From Cheiracanthium punctorium (lineage: Eukaryota; Arthropoda; Arachnida; Araneae; Cheiracanthiidae): a DNA stretch of 64,000 nucleotides. The stretch is from positions 248,001-312,000 of the forward strand of contig JAWZYV010012390.1 in the NCBI GenBank assembly GCA_038373885.1, written 5' to 3'. The notes beneath the pieces are model-generated. The model saw only the letters and a list, made by a program, of their open reading frames with translations. It was not told the DNA's origin and searched no databases. Made by a program: the position numbers and the translations under genes. This document shows positions 1-11,097 of the stretch, piece by piece. Position 1 is the stretch's first letter. Each line of letters starts with the position of its first letter.

Positions 1-489
1 ACAACACATCGTGTCTATACGAGATTTCTAGTCGAGTTCTATGAAGTACTGCAGGACCAATACTCTGAATGGTAGCTGTAGTTCGACGTTTCAGTTTATT
101 AGTGTCACGTATTGGAGTTAGGTTGCACATGTTCGCATTAGAAGTCGAAATATGCAACGTCTGGAGATCTAGGGTGGGGCATGGTATTGGACCTACTCTA
201 TTCCCATCCGTCCCCTGAGTAGCTGTTCATTTAAAACCTTTCGCATTTCTAAGCTCCATTGTGGTGGTGCACCATTTAGTGTGTTGATCTTGAAATGCTT
301 CAAGGACGCGGCTAGGAATTCTGTATTGACTCGATGTGTTGCGCAACTAATTGTGCGCACATTTAAATCGTGTAATAAAACATTGAAAAAAAATCCTTGA
401 TGTTTCCTTTATGGAACATAAAAACGTAAGTGAATATCTTTTTTTGTGATTAATTTTTTTAAGTGCAGCCATACTTTTCGGACACCCTG
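1..489 (-). pseudogene. Decayed Tc1/mariner-superfamily transposase C-terminus with element end
   Basis: Read on the minus strand, the piece starts at a TA dinucleotide (490-491) followed by CAGGGTGTCCGAAAAG, a typical terminal motif of IS630/Tc/mariner-type elements. Further in, broken frames resemble the end of such a transposase: NGAPPQW near 270 (family form DGAPPHW), RSPDV near 165, and a C-terminal stretch ending in SYRHDVL near position 10. The catalytic core is missing between terminus and C-terminal part, and the element runs off the left edge of the window. Stops and frame changes show it is dead. The family is clear; the subfamily is not. Confidence 0.5.
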
Positions 490-822
490 TAATTTTCTTT
501 CATTTTTCCCACATCCGAAAACTAATAAATATTTTAACAGGTCTATTATGGCGGCGTTCTTTATGAACCACCGGCCGCTGAAGGAATTTATCTCCGGCGA
601 TAAATAGATTTCGGTAGAATCTCATACCGCCAGGAATCAACTGGGGGTATAAGATATGCATTCTAATACGTTCACTTTCATTATCAAACACAATAATACC
701 CTTTTCTGTTCACAGGCCACAGAAGCTGGAATACAATATTTTTGGGACGCCATGTGCGGTATTCGTACGCTGCCGGAATAACCTTCTACATAGGAAAAAC
801 TGAAAGGGATTTTAAGAATCAT

Positions 823-1150
823 TTACAATGTTAAAACGCTTGATAGAAATCTAATCACCCTGCAGAATTCCATTCTGAAAGAGTAATTCATCAGGGAAAT
901 CTCCTTGAATTGACTTCGAATGTGCGTCGTTGAGCTTAAAAGGGTATCTTTAACTAAATAAATAATCTTGGATGAAATACCAAACATCTCCATTGCCTCA
1001 AATACCTTTTCTGTGTAAACATCACCGATTGCCGTACGAAAATCAATCAATAAATAATGATATCAATACCAAGTTCAAAGTTCTCTTCAAGAATTTGTCT
1101 CTCCGAAAATATAATCATTGGTAGATTTTCCTCAGCGTAAACCACAATGA
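823..1150 (-). pseudogene. Decayed non-LTR retrotransposon reverse transcriptase fragment
   Basis: The minus-strand translation MIDFRTAIGDVYTEKVFEAM (from 1050), then FGISSKIIYLVKDTLLSST, resembles the palm start of a non-LTR reverse transcriptase, where an FIDFKxAYDS-like motif is followed by a helix leading to GIPxKLIxLIK. Upstream (1075-1130) RQILEENFELGIDI fits the segment that normally precedes that motif. The first catalytic aspartate may be the D of IDF, but the expected AYDS is degraded to AIGD. No endonuclease domain or YADD motif was seen with confidence. It looks like an RTE- or jockey-like relic; 491-822 may be more of the same element but is not recognisable. Confidence 0.45.
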
Positions 1151-1431
1151 TAGTTTCCTATTTAGGAATCAACAAATAATAGCAATCTTTCACATAGAAT
1201 ACATGAAAATATCTTATATGTCGTACAATTGAGGCTAATGCCTAAGTATTTTAAGTCAATCAACTGAACTCCCTTCTTAAGAAAGGGATAAATAACACGT
1301 GTTCCAATAATTTGGTATCCTTGCATTATTTCAAATATTAACAGAAAGATTTTTTTTAAAAGAAAATGAAACGCTCAGGTTGATCTAAAGCTATCCTTTT
1401 CCCACGAAATATGTAAAAATTCCAGTCAGTT

Positions 1432-1641
1432 ACGCCAATGTATAAGATTTGGTTTTGCGTAAAAGCTGGAGGGTTACCCTTACATCTATTGACAAATCTA
1501 GTTCTTCAAGAAAATCAGGATTACATATTTAAAAAGACGCTAATGTTTAAGATTTGGTTTTATGTAAAATTTGGAGGGTCACCCCTTACATCTATCGACA
1601 AATTTAGTTCTTCATGAAAATCAGGATTACATATTTAAAAA
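1432..1641. repeat. Tandem duplication, two units of about 105 bp
   Basis: Two adjacent diverged copies begin with ACGCCAATGTATAAGATTTGG (1432) and ACGCTAATGTTTAAGATTTGG (1537). Each continues through a similar TTACATCTATNGACAAATNTAG block and ends in CAGGATTACATATTTAAAAAG. No coding potential is evident. The cause is probably local slippage or unequal exchange. Confidence 0.75.
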
Positions 1642-1649
1642 GAGAGATA

Positions 1650-3140
1650 CAGACAGGCAGACAGAGAGAGATGTTTGAAGCTCTTCTAGTTTCTATAACT
1701 TCATTCCAGTCACACAAACAATATATCACTACCCCCTCCTAAATATATATATATGTATATTGAAGTAAAATAATGGATGCCGACTTCTCCCACTATCAGA
1801 AGAAAAGCATAAACTAAACGTGTGCACACTAATGTTACATAAGTATTTCAAATTACCACAAAAAGTCTTCTGATCCAAAACATTCATATTAGTAATTTAT
1901 TTTGATACAATTCTAAAATTTAAGCATGCATCTAAATTTCTACTTCACGTGCATTTTCAGACTATCAGGCGAGCATTATTTTAGATCAAGCTCATAAAAA
2001 GTAAAACCTACCTGAAAAATCAAGACCTTGACCATCTGTACATAATTTTCTGTTTAGCACTCACGATTACTTTTGTTTTCCCCCTCCCTAGGGAAAATTC
2101 GACGCAAGACATTACGTCTTCCAATTTCATCCCCCAAAACCTAGGTCCAGCTGTGAATCCTCAACCTATACCTTATCTCACCCTCAAATAATTAACATGA
2201 AAAAATCAACTCACTAACGCAGCGCATTCTAATTGACTAAGCTATAAATAAAATTCCCTTATCCTCCCCCCATCCATGAACATGAGTGCATTGATTTAAC
2301 CCATTACCTCCCGTCTACACAATTCTCCGCCAATTTATATTGGGAGATCACATTGGGAGAAGAAGATGAATACCTTATAAATTTGTTAACCTGTTCTCAA
2401 ATCTCTTGTAATTTTCTATGGCTGTTTTAAAGTTTCTCATAATATAAAATCTTAATATAATATCATAAATATGGATCATAATATGAAAATAATCGTAAAT
2501 CATGATAGGAAAATTAATATAATAAGATATGAATTAATACTTACGTAAAAATACATTAAACATTAATATTCAAAATGATTAGAAGGAGCAGCAAAAGAAT
2601 GTTCCCTTCTATTAAATATGTTTAACTTTCCGTTTGATAAAATGATAATAAATAATAAGTAAATCGGAGATCATAATATTTTGTCAGTAAAACCGGTGAA
2701 CAAAAATTAGATTAATAAAATGCTCCACCATACCAATAGCAATGCACTGAAAAAGTCATTTTTCAAAAAATATCACATTGACATTGAATAACTCAACTTC
2801 TTAGACGAGCTTAAAAATTAATTATACGAATTCTCATCCATCTCATATCAAAATAATCGTTCAACTAAATTCTAGTTATTTTCGAACTTGAGTTCTATCA
2901 TTCGAGTTGTTTTTCCACTCGAATCCTTCTACATATATTCGGGCTGTTTTTAAACTTGAGTTCAAACTCAAGTTCTATTAGAGTTGTTTTTGAACTCAAA
3001 TCGTACTTTGGAAATATGCTTTGAGCTGCTTTTAACTTGAATCCGATCTTTGTTGCACTCTAGTCTTTCTTTTTTTTAAACTCGAATCAATATGTTTGCA
3101 TTATAGAGAGAAGTAAGGGATCATTAAAAGTCTAGACCGC
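1650..3140. other. AT-rich stretch without recognisable gene
   Basis: I see no credible exon here. It contains a short purine run at 1640-1672, a TA-rich tract near 1740-1760, and at 2880-3075 several loosely spaced, degenerate copies of a motif like TTTTTGAACTCGAATC in both orientations, which may be a decayed small repeat. Confidence 0.5.
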
Positions 3141-3142
3141 AT

Positions 3143-3524
3143 GTACAGCTTCGGAAAAAAAAAGGCCCACTTGTACTTTATTCAGCCGTCGTTCGTCGTA
3201 CAGCAAAGATACATCTACCAATCTTTTACGATTGACGTACACTTTAATTTGCTATACATACAAATTGCATAACGGGCAGTCTCCATATTAAAATTCGCAT
3301 CAACTTTTTTTTTCCAATAGAAGCAGAAAGTGGATAATAGTGCGACGTACAGCTGCGGAAAAAAAAGTCCCACTTGTACTTTTTTCGGCAGTCGTTTGTC
3401 GTACAGCAAAGTTACAGATACCAATCGTTTACGATTGACGTACACTTTGATTTGCTATGCATAAAAATTGTATAAGGGGTCATCTACATATTAAAATTCG
3501 CACCAACTTTTTTTTTCTCAATAG
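3143..3524. repeat. Direct duplication, period about 204 bp
   Basis: Units starting at 3143 and 3347 share GTACAGCTNCGGAAAAAAAA, then ACTTGTACTTTNTTC, CGTACAGCAAAG and TTACGATTGACGTACACTTT, ending in a poly-T tract followed by CAATAG. A diverged reverse-complement relative lies at 14030-14205, so this is a dispersed repeat family and not only a local duplication. Nothing coding is visible. Confidence 0.7.
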
Positions 3525-3802
3525 CAACCCCTAGATTTCACTTCATATTTCAAAAGTTTAGCTCATTTTAACCCCGGATACCCATTTTCAATAAATTTGA
3601 ACTGAAAATGAGTGAGTTATGAGCACCCAAAATCCCCCTCCCCCAATGTTAAAATATTTTTTCATATTTTAATTTGTACCTCATATAATATTGATAATAA
3701 GAAGCTGATTTTTATTCGTACTATTAGAACTAAACGACCCAAACATAATTTACTATTATTATAATTTTTAATAAAATATTAATATGAATTATGAATTATT
3801 AA

Positions 3803-5483
3803 CACTAGAAGCGCCAGAGCAGTCATTTTGACTGTTTTCGTCATTTTAGCTTGGATTCCTAAAAGACCCTTTGCTTTAGGAAGTCATAACTTTTTTAATT
3901 CTCCTAAAAAACCTTGAAAATTATTGGTACCAAATATGCATTGAATGAAAATAAAATTATTGGAAATATTTTTATGTATACCTAGAAGCGCCACGAGCAG
4001 TCAAATAGACTGCTAGTGAAATTCAGTTTATTCATCGCACTCTATCACGCAGAAAAAATCTTATCATGAAGAAACATTTCCCCTACGTATTCCTTTCATT
4101 CACTATTTCTCTAATAAATGAAATACTTGTCATTTTCCGCCCCCTTCCACAACCCCCCTCCATTTAAAAAAAACAATGTCCCGTAATCGTTTTCCAGATA
4201 TCATGGAAAATCCAAGATTTGATTTGTTGTCAAATAGGAGTCGTCAACGTTTAGTAACTGATGAGTTTGCTCTATGTTTTCAGACATCTGGAACAAATTT
4301 ATAGAAAACTGTGCTCTTTCTAATAAGCCAGGAGAAAATCTGGTGTTGGATGAACAACTATTTCCATCAAAAGTTAGGTGCAAGTTTATTCAATGTATGC
4401 CGAGTAAACCAGATAAATTTTGTATAAAATTTTGGATGCTAGTTGATGTTGACTCAAAGTTTATGTGCAATGCTTTCCCATACCTTGGAAAGGATAACAC
4501 AAGAAATGAAAATGAAAGCCTTCCTGAAAATATAGTAATGCGCCTTCTGAGCCCTTATCTTAATACAGGTAGAAATGTGACAGTGGACAACTATTTTTCC
4601 TCGCTTTCATTAGCTAAAAAACTTAAAATGAAGAATACAAGTTTTGTGGGGACAATAAGAAGACATCGAAAAGAAGTTCAGCATGAGATCAGGAAATCAA
4701 ATCTCAGCTTCACGAAACAGTTTTACTGAAAAATGGAGACACTACTCTGACAGTCTATCAGGGTAAAAAGAATAAAAATGTCCTGCTTCTAAGTACCTGG
4801 CATACAGATCTAAATGTAGAGTCACAAACTGTGAAAAAACCTTCAGAAACAGTAGAATTCTACGACAAAACCAAATGTGGAGTTAACATTATTGACCAAA
4901 TGACACGTAAATATTCTGTGCTGGCTGCTTCCCGTAGATGGCCCGTGCATATTTTCTATAATATGCTGGATTCGGCAGGAACTAATGCCTCCATTATCGA
5001 ACGAGAAATGAGTGGTAAATCTATAATAAGACATAACTTTCTTTTTCAATTGTCAGAAGAATTGAGAGCGAGTCATTTGAAGAAAAAGACAAGTGCACAA
5101 CTGCCCTCAGAAATTTCGAACACTAACAGAAACTACTAACAAACTCTCAAAAAAGAGACGGATTTGGATTTTGTAAGAACAACAAAACAAGTGATATGTG
5201 CCAGAAATGTTCATATTTCATATGTGGTAAATCCACTTCCAGCATTGAAAAAATTCTAATATGTAAAAATTGCGAATAGCATTAAAATGAGTTTTATTAA
5301 AAAGTAAGTAAAAATATTTTTTGTAGCATGTATTTTAACAAAAATTAACATTTTATTCCTTAAAAAAGCTTTTAAAAATACCATAAACATTTTGTATTTA
5401 AATAAATGTACAAAATTCTTTGAGCAGTCAATTTGACTGCTCCTGGCGCTTCTAGGTATAAAGAAAGTGCGGCGCTTCTAGTG
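3803..5483. mobile_element. piggyBac-like DNA transposon, both ends present
   Basis: The element is bounded by TTAA at 3799-3802 and 5484-5487, the target site used by piggyBac. The 13-bp terminal inverted repeats CACTAGAAGCGCC (3803-3815 and, inverted, 5471-5483) match perfectly. A second, subterminal pair carries CCTAGAAGCGCC (3981-3992; inverted at 5444-5456 with one extra base difference). Next to the repeats are palindromic motifs like GAGCAGTCAATTTGACTGCTC at 3817-3834, 3995-4014 and 5422-5442, which may be transposase binding sites. At about 1.7 kb it is shorter than autonomous relatives because the N-terminal part of the transposase gene is missing. Confidence 0.9.
4176..5280 (+). pseudogene. 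piggyBac-like transposase, N-terminally deleted and frameshifted
   Basis: The reading starts at ATG 4176 with MSRNRFPDIMENPRFD, which corresponds to the middle of a piggyBac transposase, so several hundred N-terminal residues are absent. A frameshift near 4265 leads into SDIWNKFIENC (4277 on). The DDE-type catalytic aspartates appear as VLDEQLF, TVDNYFSS and NIIDQMTRKYS, the three expected positions. Further frameshifts lie near 4705-4714 and between 5139 and 5160. The end is a cysteine-rich zinc-binding tail with CKNN, CQKC, C and CKNC spacing before TAG at about 5278. It lies wholly between the inverted repeats of the 3803-5483 element. Family assignment is firm; it is certainly non-functional. 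Confidence 0.88.
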
Positions 5484-5489
5484 TTAAAT

Positions 5490-5965
5490 TAATATTCAGA
5501 AAAATTATGAATAGCAACCTAGCCTAATTTCGATGGAAATAGATGCAGAAAGTAATATTACATGGTTACGCGAAATTTTATGTCATTACATGGTTACGCA
5601 AAATTTCAAATTTTTACGTTCAGTAGTTTAATTTATATTAAATAAAATGTGTTATTTTCCTGAATTAAGGGACCATATATAAATTTATTAAGTGACAAGT
5701 TTTGAAAATTGCATAAAATAAACGTAAATTAGCTGCAGTAGATGTATGTCTTCCAATACAACGTCCTATTTCTGAAAAACCAGCATCCTCAACATTCCAG
5801 GCATGAATTTGACATTTTTTAATATTGAAAACATCAGGTCTTTGGACTTCTCCATACTTATCAAACATTCAACAAACATTCAAAATCATGCTTTTCTGTC
5901 TAAATTTTCATCTGACTATAAATTAAAATACCGCCAAAAGTCTTATAAGAATATTGCACACTAGC
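5490..5965. other. Non-coding stretch with a short direct repeat
   Basis: No gene is visible. At 5560-5605 the motif TTACATGGTTACGCGAAATTTT occurs twice in near-identical form about 30 bp apart. Confidence 0.5.
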
Positions 5966-6050
5966 CGCCTCCGGCGGCGTTTTCCCAAACCCTCAAGACT
6001 TCACGCACTTGCCGAAAACAGGAGCGCGCCAACGATTTGGCGAAAGAGAG
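5966..6050 (+). repeat. GC-rich inverted repeat, left copy
   Basis: The sequence from GCCGCCTCCGGCGGCG through CAAACCCTCAAGACTTCACGC to GCCAACGATTTGGCG recurs as its reverse complement at 9104-9190. Its GC content is far above its surroundings. The pair brackets the THAP fragment at 7308-7920 and could be remnants of long terminal inverted repeats, but no target-site duplication was found. Confidence 0.7.
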
Positions 6051-7115
6051 GAGTTACGCGAGCTTGTAGTCGCTATAAGGTTGCAATGCTAGTAAGACCG
6101 CCTCAAGAATTTATGATGTAATAACAGGTGCGCTTTTCTGATGTGTTTAAAGAATGTAATTAGTTTAATATATTGGTAGAATATGAAAAGTATATAATAT
6201 GATTGTATGTATAAAACATTTATTTGTAGATAAAGTTTAACTTTTCGGCTCCGCAATTTTATCCTAGGCACTTTAAAATTGTTTATCGCATGTTCTTTTT
6301 GGCGCCATCTACTTTTTTTGAGCGTAATTATCAGAATAGGTTTATTGATCTATTGCATTTAATAAACATGTCTCCGATACATTTAAAGAATGTAATTTGT
6401 TAAATAATAAATGGTAGAGTAAGAAATGTATATAATTATACATTCTGTATTATGTACATTTGTGTTTTTATCTGTAAAGCCATTCATTTACAGATAAAAA
6501 CACAACTTAAATGCTTGAAACTTTTCTATAAGCACTTCAAAAAATGCCTAACATTTTTAATTTGGTGCTACCGACGTTTTTTTATTTTTTTTTTTTTAAC
6601 GGAATTGTCTTAGTAATAGTAGATTTCTTAATTTTCTGTTTTAAGTTTAATTTCTAGCTTCATATTGAAACATATAGTTATTTTTTCCTTATTATTCAAA
6701 ACTGAGAACATGCAAAATAAGTCAATATTTCGTTATCAAGCGTAATGAATTCACCAAGAAATTTTTTTAACTAATCTTCCATAATAAACTATCATTTTTA
6801 TATATTGAGAAATTTTACTGTGATGATTCCAATTTTTATCTATTTGATTGGAACTTTAATTCTCAGGGGCATGTGTTTTAGGAGATAAGGATGGTTAATA
6901 TATTATTAATATATAATTTATATAATAATTATATATATATATATATATAAATAAATCTCTGACGTTTTGACTGTTGCCAGTCACGAAGAATAGATTTGAT
7001 TTCTATAAAAATAGTTGCGGGTGACATAGCTCCACGAGAATCCTTTACTTTTTATCACGTCATTTCCCGTAAAAAAAATGGTCACGATTCTTTTTAACAG
7101 CACTGACATCTGCTG
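6051..7115. other. AT-rich interval without gene
   Basis: Short shared words such as TTTAAAGAATGTAAT recur at about 6147 and 6383, followed by similar TATTGGTAGAATA and AAATGGTAGAGTA tails, suggesting a diverged local duplication. A TA-rich microsatellite lies at 6925-6950. No exon is recognisable. Confidence 0.45.
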
Positions 7116-7117
7116 AA

Positions 7118-7344
7118 ATATGGAAGAATGCGATTTTTCTCGCATTCTTCCATAGGGGCAGCCATTGCCATCGCTCGACTTAACTACCAGCAAGAGGGCG
7201 GACGATCGAAACGTTCATCGCGTTTGCTGTGCGGCACTGCCAGCTGTCGTCAAAAAAGGGGTCTCTAGATCTGTGGCACGCGATGAACGTTTCGATCGTC
7301 CGCCCTCTTGCTGGTAGTTAAGTCGAGCGATGACAACGGCTGCC
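7118..7344. repeat. Two adjacent palindromes (hairpin and 66-bp inverted repeat)
   Basis: A perfect 15-bp hairpin (TATGGAAGAATGCGA and its complement) sits at 7118-7153. Immediately after it, arms at 7157-7222 and 7279-7344 are near-perfect reverse complements, both containing CGATCGAAACGTTCATCGCG or its complement, with a 56-bp loop. The right arm continues straight into the THAP reading frame. It may be a snap-back duplication of the 5' end of that gene. Confidence 0.8.
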
Positions 7345-7920
7345 TTTTTTCAGCATTGGGAAAGGGTACGCCTCAAAGGGTTAACCCCAAAAATGCTCGA
7401 ATGTGCAGCGAACACTTCGAAGAAAGCCATTATATTGATGACTTACAAAACAGACTTTTAGGTCTGCCTATAAGAAAAATATTAAAAGATTCCTTCAGTT
7501 AATTTACCTTCTTTTAAATTGGAAGAAAAAACAACTCCTAGATCAGAAAGGCAAAAAAAAGATTAAAGTTTCGGAAGATGCTTTCAGGCGACTAAGTATA
7601 ATTTAAGTCCTAAGAAAATACGATCAGAAGATACAATAAATGATGATGATGAAGTAAACTTGAATGAAAGTTCAACGAAAGACAGTTGTAAAAACTGTGA
7701 TGCACTGGAAGAAGAAATCAGCAGTTTAAAAATTGAGTTAGAGTGTGCAAGAAGGAAATTAACAATATTAAAAAATAAAAATCGTCGTTCATTTAAAATC
7801 ATGGCACAGAAATTAAAAAGAACCCTTCTGTATAAAAAAAAATAAAACATCTGAAATTGGAAAATTAAAAAGGAAAGTATATGCATCCTGGATAAAGAGA
7901 ACAGAAAATTAAAGAATCTA
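7308..7920 (+). pseudogene. THAP-domain protein fragment with coiled-coil segment
   Basis: The frame contains ARMCSEHFEESHYIDD at about 7399-7446, the second half of a THAP zinc finger (CxxH then the DNA-contacting tail), followed by LGLPIRKILKDS, where an AVP-type box would follow. A frameshift or stop ends it at 7502. From about 7660 another frame reads DSCKNCDALEEEISSLKIEL and onward, a charged helix with heptad-like leucines typical of the coiled coil after THAP in P-element/THAP9 or Kolobok transposases. The first THAP cysteines are not visible because the sequence enters the inverted repeat at 7279. No catalytic domain follows. It is a truncated transposon relic, not a host gene. Confidence 0.6.
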
Positions 7921-8154
7921 AACGAAAAATCTTTTTACTTTATTAAAATATTATAGAAAGTACTTATATAATTGTTTTGCACCTTAAAAAATTAGTTAAT
8001 AAAGTAAAACAATAAAATTAACTATTTTACATTAAATCGTTTTAAAAATATCAGCTTTAAGCATTATTAGAATCGACTTTACAGACGAAAAAAAAAATAA
8101 ATAAAAAATTAGTTTTTGTGTTTTTATCGGCGATCTTCAACTGGTCTTTCATTT

Positions 8155-8156
<2 letters not shown>

Positions 8157-8190
<34 letters not shown>

Positions 8191-8407
8191 ATCATCTTCA
8201 ACACTTTTAATAAGACGGTGAAAAGTTTCTAGTCCTATTACAGCATCCGGAAAACTAAGAATTTCTGCAATCTCTTATTCAGTTTAGCTCATTTCTTAAT
8301 TTTCTGTAACCTCATGAATTTCATGCACTGTTAGCATTTCACTGGCCAATGCCATACTTTTTCAGTCCTAAAAATTGATTTTTCAAACAGTAAGAAGAAA
8401 GGGAAAA

Positions 8408-8453
<46 letters not shown>
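8157..8453. repeat. Two long poly-A tracts
   Basis: Uninterrupted A runs of about 30 bases (8157-8188) and about 40 bases (from about 8414) lie 230 bp apart. The interval (8189-8407) has no clear coding frame. They could be tails of retroposed sequences, but no SINE head with A and B boxes was recognised next to them. Confidence 0.6.
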
Positions 8454-8455
<2 letters not shown>

Positions 8456-9103
8456 GAAAGTCACATGTAAACACGCTCTGAATGTAAACTTAGAAGTGAA
8501 AAAAGACTTTTTAAGCAGGAAAGTGTTTGGAACGAAACTTTTTAAACGGGTTGTTTTCACATTGTAAGAATAGGAAAAAATAGGGAACCGCAAATAAGAA
8601 CTTTTTAGTCGGGAATTTTTTAAATGGGTTTTATTGTATATTTTTTAACATTTAAACAGACACACACATATATATATAAAGAAAGTTGGTGCATAATGTT
8701 TTATTTTGAATGATTCTTTTCTTTCTTTTTTTAGAAAACAATCCTATATTCATTACTTTATCTCAAAACAGAAAATCTGGTTTCTACTTGAATATATTTT
8801 TGAGAGCCTATGTATATTATATATTACTAATAGAAAGGGATTCACAGAAGCAATTGTTTTAATTTTTCCTAAAAATATATCACACTAAATCTTAAATGTC
8901 ATAGATAACATTTTAAGTGAGAAAAATCTAATAAAAGTCATTGAGAAAACATTATCTCCACGACTTCTCGCTCGCACGCAGGAACCATACTACGTCATCA
9001 GTTATCCCCCCTGTCTTCACTTCTCGCAGGCGATTGACCCAGCCCTTGTGATTCTATAGCCCTGATGTGAGGGTGACTTTCGCAATGCACGTCTCTCTTC
9101 CGC

Positions 9104-9190
9104 CAAATCGTTGGCTCCCTCCTGTTTTCGCCAAGTGCGTGAAGTCTTGAGGGTTTGGGAAAACGCCCTCCGGCGACCAGTTGGTTCGCC
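9104..9190 (-). repeat. GC-rich inverted repeat, right copy
   Basis: This is the reverse-complement partner of 5966-6050. The GC-rich block extends left to about 8990, and an uninterrupted minus-strand frame (8998-9192, starting MANQLVAGGRFPKPSRLHAL) runs through it. The frame has no recognised homology. Because the matching copy at 5966 does not keep the same frame, I regard it as non-coding. Confidence 0.65.
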
Positions 9191-9278
9191 ATCTCAATAA
9201 ATCCTGTTCCTCACCGTCTTCCTTGGCACTGAAATCTCTCAGATTCTGAATGGAATTTGAAATTAAGATGGCTAAAAA

Positions 9279-9423
9279 CAGGAGCGGCCCTAGGGTAAGT
9301 GGCGCCCTCTGCTAATATAAAAAAGACGCCCACTTTTGTGCTCTACTTAGTTTTCGTGTTCGAAATGACGCCCCTTCGAAGCCGGCTCCCAGATGCGATG
9401 CTTACTGTTTCGGACCGTCCCTG
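9279..9423. mobile_element. Possible small hAT-like MITE
   Basis: The ends CAGGAGCGGCCC and (inverted) CAGGGACGGTCC form imperfect terminal repeats, in the style of the other CAG-ended MITEs in this window. I could not find a convincing 8-bp duplication at its borders, so the call is tentative. Confidence 0.35.
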
Positions 9424-9602
9424 GTTGCAAAAATAAGATGGTTAAATGATAAAAACCTACAAAAGGGAACAAATTATTTTTGTCCTATATATATTCTGAA
9501 GAGCTTCTGGATGTATTGGCATTTATAAAAAATGGAAAGGAAAACAAACTAAGAAAATCTGAAACACTTTCAGATTTTAAATACGCATTAAAGTGCTATG
9601 TA

Positions 9603-11097
9603 CACTCATGTCCATAAATTAAGGATAATGAAGTTCAGGCAAAGAAAGAGAAAGAAGCAAAACAAATTTGACTTATTTGTAAAGTCTATTTATTAAACAA
9701 AAAGTAAAGAGCAAAAAAGATGCTATATGTTTGAAATAATTAATAAAAATTGCAAGTTTTACTCCCTTGACCAAATTTCAAAAAAGAACCTATTTACAAA
9801 AAACAGTATAACATGGTTAGTAGGATGGTTAATACGGAGTATGTCTCCCGGACGATGCAATACAGGCCTGACAACGCCTAGGCATGCTAAGTATCAAATG
9901 ATCAATCTGATCTTGGGGAATATTACACCACTCATCAAGCAATGCACTCCGAAGTTCCGGTAGACAGGTGGGAGGGGGTTGACGGGCTGCATTTCGTCGG
10001 CCAAGCATATCCCACACATGCTCTATTGGATTCAAGTCCGGTGAGTATGCTGGCCAATGCATACGGGTGATATCCTCCGATTGAAGGCATTCGTCTACAA
10101 TGTTTGCACGGTGAGGACGGGCGTTGTCATCCATAAACACAAATTCAGCACCCATGGCGCCCCGAAACAAACGTACATGTTGTTCCAGAATGACATCCCG
10201 ATAGATGTGGCCTGTCATCGTTACACTCTGAACATGCAGGTCAGTTCTGGAAGCAAGAATAATTCCTCCCCAAACGAGCCATCCTTCACCACCGTAACGG
10301 TGTCTTTCAATGGTGTTCTCTTGGTGGTAACGGGTACCTGGCGCTCTCCAGATGAATGTCCGGCGAGAATCAGACTCCAAACTAAACCTGGACTCGTCGG
10401 AAAACATCACACAAGACCACTGTTCCGGTGTCCACAATGCATGCTCTCTACTCCAGGTTAATCGCAGGCGACAGTGGGTTGCGGTAAGTGGAACACATCT
10501 GACAGGCCTACGAGCATATAGACCAATGTGCCCTAAGCGTCTGTACACGGTCTGCCTTGAAACTGTCGTACCGGTAGCTGAAGAGAGCTGACGAGACAGG
10601 TCTGATGCTGTACTCCGTCTGTTTCTTTTGGCAGTAACTGCCAAATAGCGGTCCTCATTCGGCGTTGTAACTCGGGGGTGACCTGTGCTGTAAGGTCTAC
10701 TCACATTACCATCATCTTGGAATCGTTGCCAAAGCCACTTTGGGCGATTCCAAGTTCCTCGGATACTTCCAGCTGGGTACGTCCACATTCCAGTCGGCCG
10801 ATAATTCTGCCACGTAAAACATCATCCAAATGCTTCCTTTGTGCCATAAATATGCGGTTTTTGCACTGAAAGGCTTTCACATCGCTTGTGAACAATTTTA
10901 CTTCTTTCCCACCATTCCTTATATACCCCTCTCTTACACTCTCGTCATTGTGACGTACCATTCACGCCATCTGGTGGTTTCCTGTAATTTGCATATTCTT
11001 CTTCAAGATGTGTGTGATCATTCCACAGGTGAAATTTTTATTTTAGAGATCAATTTCTGTGTGATTCTGAATTATCCTTAATTTATGGACATGAGTG
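9603..11097 (-). mobile_element. Tc1-like transposon, copy 1
   Basis: TA target duplications at 9601-9602 and 11098-11099 flank inverted repeats CACTCATGTCCATAAATTAA... (27 bp identical at both ends). Length is about 1.5 kb, usual for Tc1. It encodes a minus-strand transposase. It sits inside an older repeat whose uninterrupted relative is at about 33160-33290, which serves as an empty-site reference. Confidence 0.93.
9829..10847 (-). pseudogene. Tc1-family transposase, near-intact with one N-terminal frameshift
   Basis: The probable start is ATG at 10847 (MAQRKHLDDVLRGRIIGRLE), the N-terminal paired-like helix-turn-helix DNA-binding domain. Compared with copy 2, a small deletion near 10730 shifts the frame, so the long open frame begins downstream (WLWQRFQDDGNVS). 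The catalytic core then reads through to 9829: FSDESRF, FMDDNARPH and SPDLNPIEHVW give a DD34E triad, counted directly as 34 residues between the second Asp and Glu. Full length would be about 340 residues, normal for the family. Only this frameshift is obvious, so it died recently. Confidence 0.92.

Noticed and set aside
8411..8593. 60-codon minus-strand frame ending in poly-phenylalanine
   Set aside because: It is produced by the poly-A tract; there is no conserved feature.
8998..9192. 64-codon frame through the GC-rich repeat
   Set aside because: The related copy at 5966-6050 does not preserve the frame, so coding is unlikely.
10057..10591. Plus-strand frames over the Tc1 copies (also 12774-13073)
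   Set aside because: These are shadows of the transposase on the minus strand.
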